A stretch of DNA of 64,000 nt from Pseudoalteromonas sp. P1-25 (GTDB lineage Bacteria > Pseudomonadota > Gammaproteobacteria > Enterobacterales > Alteromonadaceae), in contig NZ_LKDW01000023.1 in NCBI RefSeq assembly GCF_001401805.1, positions 1 to 64,000 of the forward strand. The letters are read 5' to 3'. Under the pieces are notes generated by a model. That model saw only the letters and a program-made list of their open reading frames with translations, did not search any database and was not told where the DNA came from. A program made the translations under genes and the position numbers. Shown here piece by piece: positions 14,951 to 25,418 of this stretch. Position 1 is the first letter of the stretch. Each line of letters starts with the position of its first letter.

Positions 14951-16108
14951 TTATAAAACGTCGCTTGCAGATTCAGCTAAAATACGGCGCGCTATAATTA
15001 CGCGCATAATTTCGTTTGTGCCCTCTAAAATTTGATGAACGCGCACATCACGTACATGGCGCTCAAGCGGGTATTCTTTTATGTAACCATAACCACCATG
15101 TACTTGCAGTGCCTCGTTACACACGGTAAAGCCAACATCCGTCGCAAAACGTTTAGCCATGGCGCAGTAGGTGGTTTTTTCACTATCACCGGTATCAAGT
15201 TTAAATGCCGCAAGCCTTACCATTTGCCGTGCAGCGACAAGCTCGGTATTCATATCTGCAATCTTAAACTGCAAAGCCTGAAACGCAGCCAGTGGCTTAC
15301 CAAATTGAGTGCGCTCTTGTAAGTACTCTTTTGCTGTATTAAGTGCAGCTTGTGCAGTACCAATTGAGCACGTTGCAATATTAATGCGCCCGCCATCTAA
15401 ACCTTGCATTGCAAATTTAAAGCCTTCGCCTTCTTTACCTAATAAGTTATGTGCCGGTATACGCACATTTTCAAAACTAATTAAGCGTGTTGGTTGTGCG
15501 TTCCAACCCATTTTTTCTTCTGCTTTGCCGTACTCAACACCTTGTGCATCGGCCGGTACTACAAATGCCGAAATACCCGCAGCGCCTTCGCCACCGGTGC
15601 GCGCCATGACCACTAATACTTCGGTTTCGCCCGCGCCCGATATAAACATTTTTGAGCCGTTAATAACGTACTCATCACCCTCAAGTACGGCTTTTGTTTT
15701 TAGTGATGCCGCATCTGAGCCCGAGCCTGGCTCTGTTAAACAATAAGAAGCAAGTAGCTCGCCCATTACTAGTTTTTCTACGTATGTGTCTTTAACTGCG
15801 TCGGTACCAAAACTTGCCACCATCCAGGTCGCCATATTATGAATAGTTAACATGGCCGTTGTTGCAGTACAGCCCATAGCAAGCTGCTCAAATATAATGC
15901 TTGAATCTAAACGTGATAAACCAAGGCCGCCGGCTTCCTCTGGCGTGTATAATCCGCAAAAACCAAGCTCGCCTGCGGCTTTAATCGTCTCTTTAGGAAA
16001 AATATGCTCGCGATCCCACTTTGCTGCATGTGGGGCAAGTTCTGATTCGGCAAATTGGCGTGCAGTTTCTGCAAAGGCGTGTTGATCTTCTGATAAGTTA
16101 AAGTCCAT
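14951..16108 (-). CDS. ivdC: Acyl-CoA dehydrogenase (isobutyryl/2-methylbutyryl-CoA)
   Basis: 385 residues from the ATG at 16106-16108, chosen over an upstream in-frame ATG because AGAGG lies just ahead and homologues start with DFxLSEDQ. FAD-dependent. The catalytic base is Glu362 in LEGTNEI near the C-terminus, as in short-chain and isobutyryl-CoA dehydrogenases and unlike LiuA in the divergent operon. LTEPGSGSDA is the usual FAD/substrate motif. Produces the enoyl-CoA used by IvdD. Confidence 0.88.
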   Translation of the reverse strand: MDFNLSEDQHAFAETARQFAESELAPHAAKWDREHIFPKETIKAAGELGFCGLYTPEEAGGLGLSRLDSSIIFEQLAMGCTATTAMLTIHNMATWMVASFGTDAVKDTYVEKLVMGELLASYCLTEPGSGSDAASLKTKAVLEGDEYVINGSKMFISGAGETEVLVVMARTGGEGAAGISAFVVPADAQGVEYGKAEEKMGWNAQPTRLISFENVRIPAHNLLGKEGEGFKFAMQGLDGGRINIATCSIGTAQAALNTAKEYLQERTQFGKPLAAFQALQFKIADMNTELVAARQMVRLAAFKLDTGDSEKTTYCAMAKRFATDVGFTVCNEALQVHGGYGYIKEYPLERHVRDVRVHQILEGTNEIMRVIIARRILAESASDVL

Positions 16109-16249
16109 GTTAGACCTCTTTAATTGTGTGTTGTTAGTGTGCCCTATTGGGATAGGTGTGAAGAGCGGCAAAGGCTTATGTGTGTGTTCTAGTTGCTTGT
16201 CAGCGAGTTTAGCCTTTGCGCTCTTCTTTATTATTATTTTTGAGTGTGT

Positions 16250-17740
16250 TTATTTTAAATTAATGCTCATGTTTGGACCCGAAGCGATGTCGTCTTCAAA
16301 CCAACGTGAGGTAATGGTTTTAGTTTCTGTGTAAAAACGTATACCTTGCTTACCATAAGTGTGCGTATCGCCATAAAACGAGCCTTTCCAACCTGTAAAC
16401 GAGAAAAACGGCAGCGGAACCGGGATAGGCACATTAATACCCACTTGGCCTACTTCAATTTCGTGTTGAAATTTACGCGCCGCAGCACCACTTGAGGTAA
16501 ATAGTGATGTACCGTTTCCGTATGGGCTTTCGTTAATAAGGGCAATTGCCTCTTCTAGCGTATCTACAAACATACAGGCAAGCACAGGACCAAAGATTTC
16601 TTCTTTGTATAAATCCATTTCTTTTGTTACATCGGTAAATAAGGTTGGGCCAACCCAGTTACCTTGCTCAAAGCCCTCTACTGTGAAGTTTGACCCGTCA
16701 ATTAAACAAGTAGCGCCTTGCTCTTTACCGCTTGCAATAAGCGATAAAATACGCGCTTTTGCAGCTTTTGATGTTTGTGGGCCGTAGGCTGCGTCTTTGT
16801 CATCCCATACGCCTGGGCGTACGTTTTCAAAGCCTGCTTTTATTTCATCTACCCACTCACTTGCTTGGCCTACAAACACAGCCACCGAAATACCCATGCA
16901 GCGCTGGCCAGCGGCACCAACCGATGCACCAACCAGGTTATTAACTACGTGCGATTTGCTCGCATCTGGCATAATAACCATGTGGTTTTTAGCACCCACA
17001 CACGCTTGTACGCGCTTAAGGTTTTGCGTGCCTTTAGAATAAATATAGGCACCTACGCCACACGAACCCACAAACGAAATTGCACGTACGGCTTTATCTT
17101 CTAGTAGGCGGTCTACTTGTGGTTTTGTACCGTGAACAATTTGTAATACGCCTTTTGGTGCGCCGGCTTCTATAAATAGTTCAGCTAAACGCATGGGAGT
17201 GAGCGGGTCTTGCTCAGAGGGTTTTAAAATAAAGGTGTTACCACACACAATAGCTAGCGGAAACATCCAAAGCGGAATCATCGCCGGAAAGTTAAACGGC
17301 GTAATGCCTGCACATACGCCTAGGGGCTGCATGTAAGAATAGGTATCTATTTTACGGGCAACGTTTTCCATTGTTTCGCCCATCATTAATGACGGTGCGT
17401 TAGCTGCTTGTTCTACTACTTCAATACCGCGCCATACATCGCCTTTTGCATCTTCAAACGTTTTACCTAGTTCGTGGCAAATAATGGTTGCAAGCTCATC
17501 GTGGTGCTCTTTTAATAGCGCTGCGTATTTCATCATAATGCGGGCACGCTCGGTAATGGGTACGTCTTTCCACGTTTTAAACGTTTCTGAGGCCGAGGCA
17601 ATGGTTGCATCCATTTCTGAATCGGTAGTGCATGGAACTTGTGCAAGTACTTCTTGGTTTGCTGGGTTAATTACATCAATAAACTCGTTTGAAGCCGATT
17701 GAACAAATTCGCCATTTATAAGTAGTGGAACTTGGTGCAT
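16250..17740 (-). CDS. mmsA: Methylmalonate-semialdehyde dehydrogenase (CoA-acylating)
   Basis: 496 residues, aldehyde dehydrogenase fold. Asn150 in ITPFNFPAM and nucleophile Cys281 in GQRCMG are present; the usual catalytic Glu of hydrolytic ALDHs is replaced as in MmsA enzymes. Converts methylmalonate semialdehyde to propionyl-CoA with NAD and CoA. It is separated from ivdC by about 140 bp and from the thiolase by about 100 bp without a clear terminator, so it is probably in the same transcript. Confidence 0.92.
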   Translation of the reverse strand: MHQVPLLINGEFVQSASNEFIDVINPANQEVLAQVPCTTDSEMDATIASASETFKTWKDVPITERARIMMKYAALLKEHHDELATIICHELGKTFEDAKGDVWRGIEVVEQAANAPSLMMGETMENVARKIDTYSYMQPLGVCAGITPFNFPAMIPLWMFPLAIVCGNTFILKPSEQDPLTPMRLAELFIEAGAPKGVLQIVHGTKPQVDRLLEDKAVRAISFVGSCGVGAYIYSKGTQNLKRVQACVGAKNHMVIMPDASKSHVVNNLVGASVGAAGQRCMGISVAVFVGQASEWVDEIKAGFENVRPGVWDDKDAAYGPQTSKAAKARILSLIASGKEQGATCLIDGSNFTVEGFEQGNWVGPTLFTDVTKEMDLYKEEIFGPVLACMFVDTLEEAIALINESPYGNGTSLFTSSGAAARKFQHEIEVGQVGINVPIPVPLPFFSFTGWKGSFYGDTHTYGKQGIRFYTETKTITSRWFEDDIASGPNMSINLK

Positions 17741-17844
17741 GGATAAATCCTGTTGTTAGTGTGTTCTTTTAAAAAAATGGCACCGTTTTGTTATTAGTAT
17801 GAGTACGGTGCATTTTAGTTGCTGTTATTTAATTAACTACTTTG

Positions 17845-19026
17845 TTAGTAAGCCTCTACAGCCATGGCTACGGCTTCGCCGCCACCAATACATAAAGACG
17901 CAATTCCTTTTTTAAGGCCACGGTTTTTAAGTGCGTGAATAAGCGTGACTAAAATTCGCGCACCGCTGGCACCAATTGGGTGTCCAAGTGCACACGCGCC
18001 ACCATTTACGTTTACTTTGCTCTCATCAAGCTTTAACTCGTTAATAGCAAGCATAGTTACCATGGCAAAGGCTTCGTTAATTTCCCAAAGGTCAACATCA
18101 GCAGTAGTCCAACCTGCTTTTTCAAGCACGTTGTTCATAGCGCCTACAGGTGCTAGTGTAAATTCGCTTGGTTTTTGAGAGTGCGTACTGTGCGCTACAA
18201 TTTTACAAAGCGGTGTTAAGCCTTGCGCTTTTGCTTTTGATTCGCTCATTAATATAAGCGCTGCGCCACCATCAGAAATTGACGATGAATTAGCCGCAGT
18301 AATGGTGCCGTCTTTTTTAAAGGCCGCACGAAGGCTTGGTATTTTTTCAGGGCGTGCATTACCCGGCTGCTCGTCAACAGAAACAGTAACATCGCCCTTA
18401 CGGGTTTTTATGGTGTGCGGGGCAATTTCGTTCTCAAAGCTGCCATTTTCAATTGCAGTATTAGCCTTACTTAACGAGCCCAGTGCAAAAGCATCCATTT
18501 GCTCACGGCCAATGCCATATTCATCGGCGGTATCTTGTGCAAAACAGCCCATTGCTTTGTTATCGTAGGCATCTTCTAGGCCGTCGCTCATCATGTGATC
18601 TTTAATTTCACCGTGACCCATACGCATGCCGCCACGCGCTTTAGGGATAAAATACGGTGCGTTACTCATGCTTTCCATACCGCCTGCAATAGCGCAGTTT
18701 ATAGAGCCTGCTTTTATTAAATCGTGTGCAAGCATGGCGGCTTTTAAACCAGAGCCACACACTTTATTTATGGTTGTAGCACCCGTGCCCAGAGCAAGGC
18801 CTGCTTTTAACATGGCTTGGCGAGCTGGCGCTTGGCCAAGGCCCGCTGGCAATACACAGCCCATAATTACTTCATCTATTGCATCATTAGCTAAACCAGT
18901 TTGTGCAAGGGCACTTGCAATGGCAGTAGCGCCAAGCTCGGTAGATTGTGCATCGGTTAATGCGCCCATAAAGCCACCCATTGGCGTACGCTTTGCAGCT
19001 ACAATTACCACTGATTCTAAAGTCAT
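17845..19026 (-). CDS. ivdA: Acetyl-CoA acetyltransferase (thiolase)
   Basis: 393 residues from the ATG at 19024-19026 (GGAG upstream); an in-frame GTG/ATG further out is less likely. Thiolase residues: Cys90 in NKVCGSG, His in GGACALGHPIGASG, Cys in CIGGGEA. Cleaves 2-methylacetoacetyl-CoA to propionyl-CoA and acetyl-CoA, and can also cleave acetoacetyl-CoA made by ScoAB from leucine-derived acetoacetate. First gene of the minus-strand operon, divergent from liuR. Confidence 0.9.
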   Translation of the reverse strand: MTLESVVIVAAKRTPMGGFMGALTDAQSTELGATAIASALAQTGLANDAIDEVIMGCVLPAGLGQAPARQAMLKAGLALGTGATTINKVCGSGLKAAMLAHDLIKAGSINCAIAGGMESMSNAPYFIPKARGGMRMGHGEIKDHMMSDGLEDAYDNKAMGCFAQDTADEYGIGREQMDAFALGSLSKANTAIENGSFENEIAPHTIKTRKGDVTVSVDEQPGNARPEKIPSLRAAFKKDGTITAANSSSISDGGAALILMSESKAKAQGLTPLCKIVAHSTHSQKPSEFTLAPVGAMNNVLEKAGWTTADVDLWEINEAFAMVTMLAINELKLDESKVNVNGGACALGHPIGASGARILVTLIHALKNRGLKKGIASLCIGGGEAVAMAVEAY

Positions 19027-19356
19027 AATTAACTCCGTTGTATTTTTATGCAAATAGTTGTTAGAATATTTGCTCTATTAATTTGGTATTCATTTATTAT
19101 TTAATACCCATACACAATACTAACGTTTACGCTAACGTCAACTAAAAACAGCTTATTTTTTAGTTTTAAAAGTGTAAGGTTTATTTTCCAATAGCGAAGA
19201 TAAGTTACAAGAAAAAAAATAACCGATTGAATACTAATAACTTAATTTAACATTTCACCCTATCACTCCATTATAAACTGTTTCATAACATATCAAGCTT
19301 TACCTTTACGTAAACTTCACTTATATTGGAGTTATTCGAATGAGGTAAACACAACT
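19027..19356. promoter_or_regulatory. Divergent ivd/liu control region with LiuR-like palindromes
   Basis: Two similar dyads lie between the divergent operons. Toward ivd, the minus strand reads TTGACGTTAGCGTAAACG (about 19124-19141). Toward liuR, CTTTACGTAAACTT is at about 19304-19317, between a -35-like TTTACC (19299-19304) and TATATT (19322-19327). MerR-family regulators bind such palindromes within the promoter spacer, and LiuR motifs in related bacteria contain TTTACGTAAA-like cores. Assignment to LiuR is inference. Confidence 0.55.
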
Positions 19357-19791
19357 ATGAAACCAGATAATCAAACAAACTTTGCAAGCTCTGCTAAAGC
19401 ACCAAGCAGTAACGATCAAACTTTTAGCATTAGTGATTTAGCTAAAGAGTTTGACATTACTACCCGCTCGATTCGTTTTTACGAAGACCAAGGTTTAATT
19501 ACCCCCGAGCGCAATGGCCAAACCCGTATTTATTCAAAACGCGACAAAGTTCGCTTAAAACTTATTTTACGTGGCAAACGCCTAGGTTTTACGCTGGCCG
19601 AAACAGGCCGTTTGTTTGAACTGTACGACGCTGACAAATCAAGCGCTAAACAGCTGGTTACTATGCTCGATTTAATTGCAGAAAAAAAAGCTGACCTTTC
19701 TCAGCAAATGGACGACATAAAAGTTGTGCTTATGGAATTAGTTACAGCGGAGCGTCGCTGTAGAGACACGCTTAATAAAATAGACGAGTAG
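19357..19791 (+). CDS. liuR: MerR-family regulator of branched-chain amino acid catabolism
   Basis: 144 residues. N-terminal winged helix-turn-helix FSISDLAKEFDITTRSIRFY (about 23-42), then the MerR wing (NGQTRIYSKRD) and a C-terminal dimerisation coiled coil (about 95-140). Lacks the paired metal-binding cysteines of MerR. First gene of the liu operon; LiuR in related proteobacteria controls liu and ivd operons. Confidence 0.9.
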   Translation: MKPDNQTNFASSAKAPSSNDQTFSISDLAKEFDITTRSIRFYEDQGLITPERNGQTRIYSKRDKVRLKLILRGKRLGFTLAETGRLFELYDADKSSAKQLVTMLDLIAEKKADLSQQMDDIKVVLMELVTAERRCRDTLNKIDE

Positions 19792-19841
19792 CCTATTTTA
19801 AAAATAAAAACACACTGATAACACACAAACAGGAATGAATC

Positions 19842-21017
19842 ATGAGCACTATTTCACTTTATAAAGAGATGAACTTTGGCCTAGGCGAAACCGCCGATAT
19901 GATCCGCGATCACGTCAATAGCTTTGCGAGCCAAGAAATAGCACCGCTTGCAGAACAAACCGATATGGAAAACGCGTTTCCTAATCAGCTTTGGCCACAA
20001 ATGGGCGAAATGGGTGTACTGGGCATGACCGTTCCTGAAGAATTTGGCGGAGCTGGCTTAGGGTATTTAGAGCATGTAATCGCCATGGAAGAAATTAGCC
20101 GTGCGAGTGCTTCAATTGGCTTAAGCTATGGTGCACATTCTAACTTGTGTGTAAACCAAATTAACCGTAACGGTAACCAAGCACAAAAAGAAAAATACCT
20201 ACCTAAACTGATCAGCGGCGAACACATTGGTGCCCTTGCCATGAGTGAACCTAATGCAGGCTCTGACGTGGTGTCGATGAAACTAAAAGCCGAGAAAAAA
20301 GGCGATAAGTACATTTTAAATGGCAATAAAATGTGGATCACCAACGGCCCCGACGCACACACGTTTGTTATTTACGCAAAAACAGATTTAGAAGCCGGCG
20401 CTAAAGGCATCACCGCATTTATTGTAGAAAAAGGGTTTGCTGGTTTTTCTACTGCGCAAAAGCTCGACAAGCTTGGTATGCGTGGCTCAAACACCTGTGA
20501 ACTGGTGTTTGAAAACTACGAAGTACCCGAAGAAAACATTTTAGGTAACCTAAACGAAGGCGTTAAGGTACTTATGAGCGGCCTTGATTACGAACGTGTA
20601 GTACTTGCTGCAGGTCCGCTTGGTATTATGCAAGCCTGTATGGATATAGTTGTACCTTATATTCATGAGCGTAAGCAGTTTGACACCCCTATTGGCCAAT
20701 TTCAGTTAATTCAAGGCAAAGTAGCTGACATGTATACGCAAATGAACGCAGCACGCTCATACGTTTATACCGTTGCAAAAGCCTGCGACCGCGGCGAAAC
20801 CACCCGTAAAGATGCCGCCGGCGCTATTTTATACGCTGCTGAACTTGCCACTAAAATGGCCCTTGATGCCATTCAAATATTAGGTGGTAACGGCTACATA
20901 AATGAATACGCTACCGGTCGCTTACTCCGTGATGCCAAGTTATACGAAATTGGCGCAGGTACATCAGAAATACGCCGTATGCTTATTGGTCGCGAACTAT
21001 TCACTGAAAGCCGCTAA
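19842..21017 (+). CDS. liuA: Isovaleryl-CoA dehydrogenase
   Basis: 391 residues. Acyl-CoA dehydrogenase with the catalytic Glu at the isovaleryl-specific place, Glu251 in [14 protein letters not shown], and no Glu at the C-terminal site (GAGTSEI instead of EGTNEI). That pattern distinguishes IVD from other family members. Converts isovaleryl-CoA to 3-methylcrotonyl-CoA in leucine breakdown; next in the operon is the carboxylase. Confidence 0.93.
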   Translation: MSTISLYKEMNFGLGETADMIRDHVNSFASQEIAPLAEQTDMENAFPNQLWPQMGEMGVLGMTVPEEFGGAGLGYLEHVIAMEEISRASASIGLSYGAHSNLCVNQINRNGNQAQKEKYLPKLISGEHIGALAMSEPNAGSDVVSMKLKAEKKGDKYILNGNKMWITNGPDAHTFVIYAKTDLEAGAKGITAFIVEKGFAGFSTAQKLDKLGMRGSNTCELVFENYEVPEENILGNLNEGVKVLMSGLDYERVVLAAGPLGIMQACMDIVVPYIHERKQFDTPIGQFQLIQGKVADMYTQMNAARSYVYTVAKACDRGETTRKDAAGAILYAAELATKMALDAIQILGGNGYINEYATGRLLRDAKLYEIGAGTSEIRRMLIGRELFTESR

Positions 21018-21027
21018 GGATTAAATT

Positions 21028-22635
21028 ATGACGATATTAAAATCGAGCGTTAATCCTCACGATCCTATTTTTGTACAAAATCATAAAAACATGGCGGCTT
21101 TAGTTGACGATTTACACAGTAAAGTTGCAACAATTAGTTTAGGCGGTGGAGCTGCACTCAAAGAGCGCCACGAAGGCCGAGGTAAATTATTTGTACGCGA
21201 CCGCATCAGCACTTTATTAGATGAAGGCTCACCGTTTTTAGAAATCTCGCAATTTGCAGCCTATGGTGTGTACGAGCAAGAAATTGCCTGTGCAGGTGTA
21301 GTTGCCGGTATTGGCCGTGTTAAAGGGATTGAATGCATGATCATTGCAAACGATGCCACAGTAAAAGGCGGTACGTATTTTCCGCTAACTGTTAAAAAAC
21401 ACTTACGCGCACAAGATATAGCCGAGCGCTGCCACTTACCCTGTATTTACTTGGTAGACTCTGGCGGTGCTAACCTGCCTGAGCAAGACGATGTATTTCC
21501 CGATAAATTACATTTTGGCCGAATTTTTTACAACCAAGCCAGAATGTCGGGTAAAGGCATTCCTCAAATTGCTGTGGTAATGGGTTTATGTACTGCTGGT
21601 GGTGCCTACGTACCCGCTATGGCTGATGAAAGCATAATTGTAAAAGAGCAAGGCACAATATTTTTAGCCGGCCCGCCGCTTGTAAAAGCTGCCACAGGTG
21701 AAGTTGTCAGCGCCGAAGAATTAGGCGGCGCAGATGTGCACTGTAAAACATCAGGGGTGGCCGATCACTATGCAGAAAATGACGAGCACGCGCTTTCTAT
21801 CGCTCGCCAATGTATTGAGCGTATTAATTATACGCGCCCTACAGCCCCTCTTTTAGAGGATGTTAAACCACCAAGGTACGATATAAACGAGCTTTACGGC
21901 ATTGTAGGTACCGATCTTAAAAAACCATTTGATGTGCGTGAAGTTATTGCCCGTACGGTTGATGATTCATCGTTTGATGAATTTAAACGCTACTTTGGTG
22001 AAACACTAGTAACGGGCTTTGCCAGTATTTATGGTAACCCTGTAGGCATAGTGGCTAATAACGGCATTTTATTTAGTGAGTCGGCGCAAAAAGGCGCGCA
22101 TTTTATTCAACTATGTGCACAGCGCAATATTCCTTTAGTGTTTTTACAAAATATTACCGGCTTTATGGTAGGTAAAAAATACGAATCCGAAGGCATAGCA
22201 AAACACGGCGCTAAAATGGTGATGGCAGTATCGTGCGCCGATGTACCTAAATTTACAGTATTAATTGGTGGCTCTTACGGCGCAGGTAACTACGGTATGT
22301 GTGGCCGTGCATTTGAACCTACCATGATGTGGATGTGGCCTAATGCCCGTATTTCTGTAATGGGTGGCGAGCAAGCCGCCGGTGTAATGGCACAAGTAAA
22401 GCAAGACGGCTTAGCGCGCAAAGGTCATAGCATGAGCGAGCAAGAAGTTAACGATTTTAAAAAGCCAATTATTGACCAATACGAAGAGCAAGGCCACCCG
22501 TATTATGCAAGCGCGCGCTTGTGGGACGACGGCATTATTGACCCTGCAGATACCCGTAATGTATTAGGCCTTGCTTTAAGTGCAGCTAAAAATGCACCAC
22601 AGCAAGACTCTAAGTTTGGCGTATTTAGAATGTAA
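21028..22635 (+). CDS. liuB: Methylcrotonyl-CoA carboxylase, carboxyltransferase (beta) subunit
   Basis: 535 residues, full length for the family. Two crotonase-like carboxyltransferase domains, with [10 protein letters not shown] and [17 protein letters not shown] segment ([14 protein letters not shown]) in the first, and [12 protein letters not shown] and [11 protein letters not shown] in the second. Transfers CO2 from biotin on LiuD to 3-methylcrotonyl-CoA. It starts 10 bp after liuA. Confidence 0.94.
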   Translation: MTILKSSVNPHDPIFVQNHKNMAALVDDLHSKVATISLGGGAALKERHEGRGKLFVRDRISTLLDEGSPFLEISQFAAYGVYEQEIACAGVVAGIGRVKGIECMIIANDATVKGGTYFPLTVKKHLRAQDIAERCHLPCIYLVDSGGANLPEQDDVFPDKLHFGRIFYNQARMSGKGIPQIAVVMGLCTAGGAYVPAMADESIIVKEQGTIFLAGPPLVKAATGEVVSAEELGGADVHCKTSGVADHYAENDEHALSIARQCIERINYTRPTAPLLEDVKPPRYDINELYGIVGTDLKKPFDVREVIARTVDDSSFDEFKRYFGETLVTGFASIYGNPVGIVANNGILFSESAQKGAHFIQLCAQRNIPLVFLQNITGFMVGKKYESEGIAKHGAKMVMAVSCADVPKFTVLIGGSYGAGNYGMCGRAFEPTMMWMWPNARISVMGGEQAAGVMAQVKQDGLARKGHSMSEQEVNDFKKPIIDQYEEQGHPYYASARLWDDGIIDPADTRNVLGLALSAAKNAPQQDSKFGVFRM

Positions 22636-22647
22636 CCGGAGCGCAAA

Positions 22648-23418
22648 ATGTCAGTAACACTACAAATAACAAAATCTAATGTGGCTGTACTTGTTTTAAG
22701 CCGAGTTGAAAAGCGTAATGCTTTTAACAGTGAAGTAATACATGAGCTAATTCAGTGCATAGAGCATGCAAATACGCTCGATATTCGCGCTTTGGTTTTA
22801 AAAACTGAGGGTAAACATTTTTCAGCAGGCGCCGACTTAGCCTGGATGAAATCTATGGCTGATAACAATTACGCCGATAACCTTGCTGATTCAATGCAGC
22901 TTGCTAAATTAATGCAGGTATTAGCGACCTCTCCTCACCCTACTGTATGTGCTGTGCAAGGCGCGGCATTTGGTGGCGCGTTGGGCTTAATTGCCTGTTG
23001 CGATATTACTCTGAGTAAAGACGATGCCCAATTTTGCTTAAGCGAAGTAAAACTAGGCCTTATTCCTGCGGTAATTAGTCCGTATGTAATTAAAGCCATT
23101 GGTGAGCGCGCGGCACGGCGCTACTTTTTAACTGCCGAGGTGTTTGATGCCCACACAGCAAAGCAACTTGGTTTGGTTCATCAGGTTACCGGTAATTTAG
23201 ACTGTGCGCTTGATAACCTTCTGCAAACATTAATCGACAATGGCCCTGTCGCTGTAAAAGCCGCTAAATCGTTGATTAATGATGTAGCAAATAAGCCTAT
23301 TAATGATGAACTTATTGAGCTTACGGCCGAACGTATTGCAAACATTCGGGTATCTGACGAAGGCCAAGAAGGACTCAGTGCCTTTTTTGATAAACGCCCT
23401 CCCGCTTGGCAACTGTAG
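22648..23418 (+). CDS. liuC: Methylglutaconyl-CoA hydratase
   Basis: 256 residues, crotonase family. GKHFSAGADLAWMKSMA is the classic LiuC first motif, followed by AAFGGALGLIACCDI and SEVKLGLIPAVISPYV. Hydrates 3-methylglutaconyl-CoA to HMG-CoA. Lies between the two carboxylase subunit genes, as in other liu operons. Confidence 0.9.
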   Translation: MSVTLQITKSNVAVLVLSRVEKRNAFNSEVIHELIQCIEHANTLDIRALVLKTEGKHFSAGADLAWMKSMADNNYADNLADSMQLAKLMQVLATSPHPTVCAVQGAAFGGALGLIACCDITLSKDDAQFCLSEVKLGLIPAVISPYVIKAIGERAARRYFLTAEVFDAHTAKQLGLVHQVTGNLDCALDNLLQTLIDNGPVAVKAAKSLINDVANKPINDELIELTAERIANIRVSDEGQEGLSAFFDKRPPAWQL

Positions 23419-23426
23419 GATTAACT

Positions 23427-25418
23427 ATGAACACACACACATTAAAAAAGATACTCATTGCCAACCGCGGTGAAATTGCGTGCCGAATAATGCGCACAGC
23501 AAAACAGATGGGCCTAATAACGGTGGCCGTTTATTCTGATGCCGATAAACACGCACAACATGTAAAAATGGCGGATGAGGCCTACCATGTTGGCCCAGCG
23601 CCAAGCAAAGATTCATACCTTGTAACAGATAAAATTATACATATTGCGAAAACAAGCGGGGCCGATTGTATCCACCCTGGCTATGGTTTTTTATCTGAAA
23701 ACAGCGAGTTTGCTAAAGCCTGTGAAGCCAACAATATTGCGTTTATTGGCCCATTGGCTAGCAGCATAGAAGCCATGGGTTCTAAAACTCGCGCTAAAGA
23801 AATTATGGCCGCTGCCAATGTACCATTAGTGCCAGGTTACTATGGTGATAATCAAGACCCTACTTTTTTACAATCTGAGGCTGAAAAAATTGGCTACCCC
23901 GTGCTAATTAAAGCGGCCTTTGGCGGCGGCGGTAAAGGTATGCGTGTTGTTGAGCAAGCTAAAGATTTTATAAGTGCACTAGAGGGCGCACAGCGTGAAG
24001 CAATAGCTGGTTTTGGTAACGACTTAGTACTGCTTGAGCGCTATGTTAACCAGCCTCGCCACGTAGAAGTACAGGTATTTGCCGATAACCACGGTAATTG
24101 TGTGTATTTAGGGGATCGTGATTGCTCATTACAGCGCCGTCATCAAAAAGTAATTGAAGAAGCCCCAGCGCCTGGTTTAAGTGATGCACTGCGCAAAGAA
24201 ATGGGCGAAGCTGCAGTACGCTGTGCCCTTGCAATAAACTACCGCGGTGCAGGTACGGTTGAGTTTTTACTGTGTGGCGATGAGTTCTTTTTTATGGAAA
24301 TGAACACGCGTCTGCAAGTAGAGCACCCAGTAACAGAAATGGTCACCGGCGTAGATTTAGTTAATTGGCAAATTAATATTGCCGCTGGGCAAACTCTGCC
24401 GTTAACGCAATCTGACATACAACTACAAGGTCACAGCTTTGAAGCGCGAATTTACGCAGAAGATCCAAGTAACGAGTTTATTCCTTGCTCTGGCGTAATC
24501 GAATCATTAAATACACCGCTTAACAACGAGTTTGTACGTATAGATACTGGCATTGCACAAGGTGATGAAATAAGCCCGTATTACGACCCGATGATTGCAA
24601 AACTTATTGTGCATGATGATGATCGCGAGCAAGCATTAGGGCGTTTACGCCAAGCACTTGAGCAATTTCACTTAGCGGGTTTTAGCACGAACATTGGCTT
24701 TTTACATAATTTAGCAAGCCACCCTAGGTTTGCTGAAGGTGCGCCAAGTACTCACTTTATTGCCGAGCAAGGCGATGCATTGGTAAGTGTTGATAGCGCC
24801 GCGCTTGAAAAAGCACAACTCATTGCAGCTTTTGCCTACCTTGAAACGCTTAGCGCTAAAAACGAAGCTGTTCAAAGTGCAAGCCCGTGGCAGCAATTAA
24901 GTGGTTTTACGCTTAACGCCCCACAAAAAGTAGATGTTCCATTTAAAGACTTAACCATCAGTGGTGTTAAAACTAAAACGGGTTATGTTGTAACGCATAA
25001 TGAAAAGTCGTTCGATATAGCAGGCTCTGTAAACCAAAACGTATGTAATGTGTTTATTGATGGGGAAAAATTTACCGCCCATGTTAGCCACTTTGATAGC
25101 AGTATTAGCGTGATGTTTGCTTCGCTACAAATTAAGCTTGCTTTAAACACTAAACATTACATTAGTAGCCATGAAAACGACGCCCTGCCCCTTGCGGCGC
25201 CACTTAATGGTACTGTGGTTAAGCATTTAGTTGATGTAGGCAGCACCATCACCAAAGGCGATGCTGTAGTGATTATTGAAGCCATGAAAATGGAATATAC
25301 ACTCAATGCACCGCACGATGGTATTTTACAAAGCTACTGCTTTGATGAAGGTGAATTAGTTTCGCACGGCGCTTTATTAGCAATTGTAGAAGACACCACG
25401 GCGCAGGAGGCATCGTAA
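23427..25418 (+). CDS. liuD: Methylcrotonyl-CoA carboxylase, biotin-containing (alpha) subunit
   Basis: 663 residues from the ATG at 23427 (AGGA upstream); the frame opens 21 bases earlier inside liuC. Biotin carboxylase domain (about 1-450) with KILIANRGEIACR, the GGGGKGMR ATP loop and EMNTRLQVEHPVTE; then a linker domain and a biotinyl domain with Lys621 in AMKM as the biotin site. Shares one base with the liuE start. Confidence 0.94.
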   Translation: MNTHTLKKILIANRGEIACRIMRTAKQMGLITVAVYSDADKHAQHVKMADEAYHVGPAPSKDSYLVTDKIIHIAKTSGADCIHPGYGFLSENSEFAKACEANNIAFIGPLASSIEAMGSKTRAKEIMAAANVPLVPGYYGDNQDPTFLQSEAEKIGYPVLIKAAFGGGGKGMRVVEQAKDFISALEGAQREAIAGFGNDLVLLERYVNQPRHVEVQVFADNHGNCVYLGDRDCSLQRRHQKVIEEAPAPGLSDALRKEMGEAAVRCALAINYRGAGTVEFLLCGDEFFFMEMNTRLQVEHPVTEMVTGVDLVNWQINIAAGQTLPLTQSDIQLQGHSFEARIYAEDPSNEFIPCSGVIESLNTPLNNEFVRIDTGIAQGDEISPYYDPMIAKLIVHDDDREQALGRLRQALEQFHLAGFSTNIGFLHNLASHPRFAEGAPSTHFIAEQGDALVSVDSAALEKAQLIAAFAYLETLSAKNEAVQSASPWQQLSGFTLNAPQKVDVPFKDLTISGVKTKTGYVVTHNEKSFDIAGSVNQNVCNVFIDGEKFTAHVSHFDSSISVMFASLQIKLALNTKHYISSHENDALPLAAPLNGTVVKHLVDVGSTITKGDAVVIIEAMKMEYTLNAPHDGILQSYCFDEGELVSHGALLAIVEDTTAQEAS

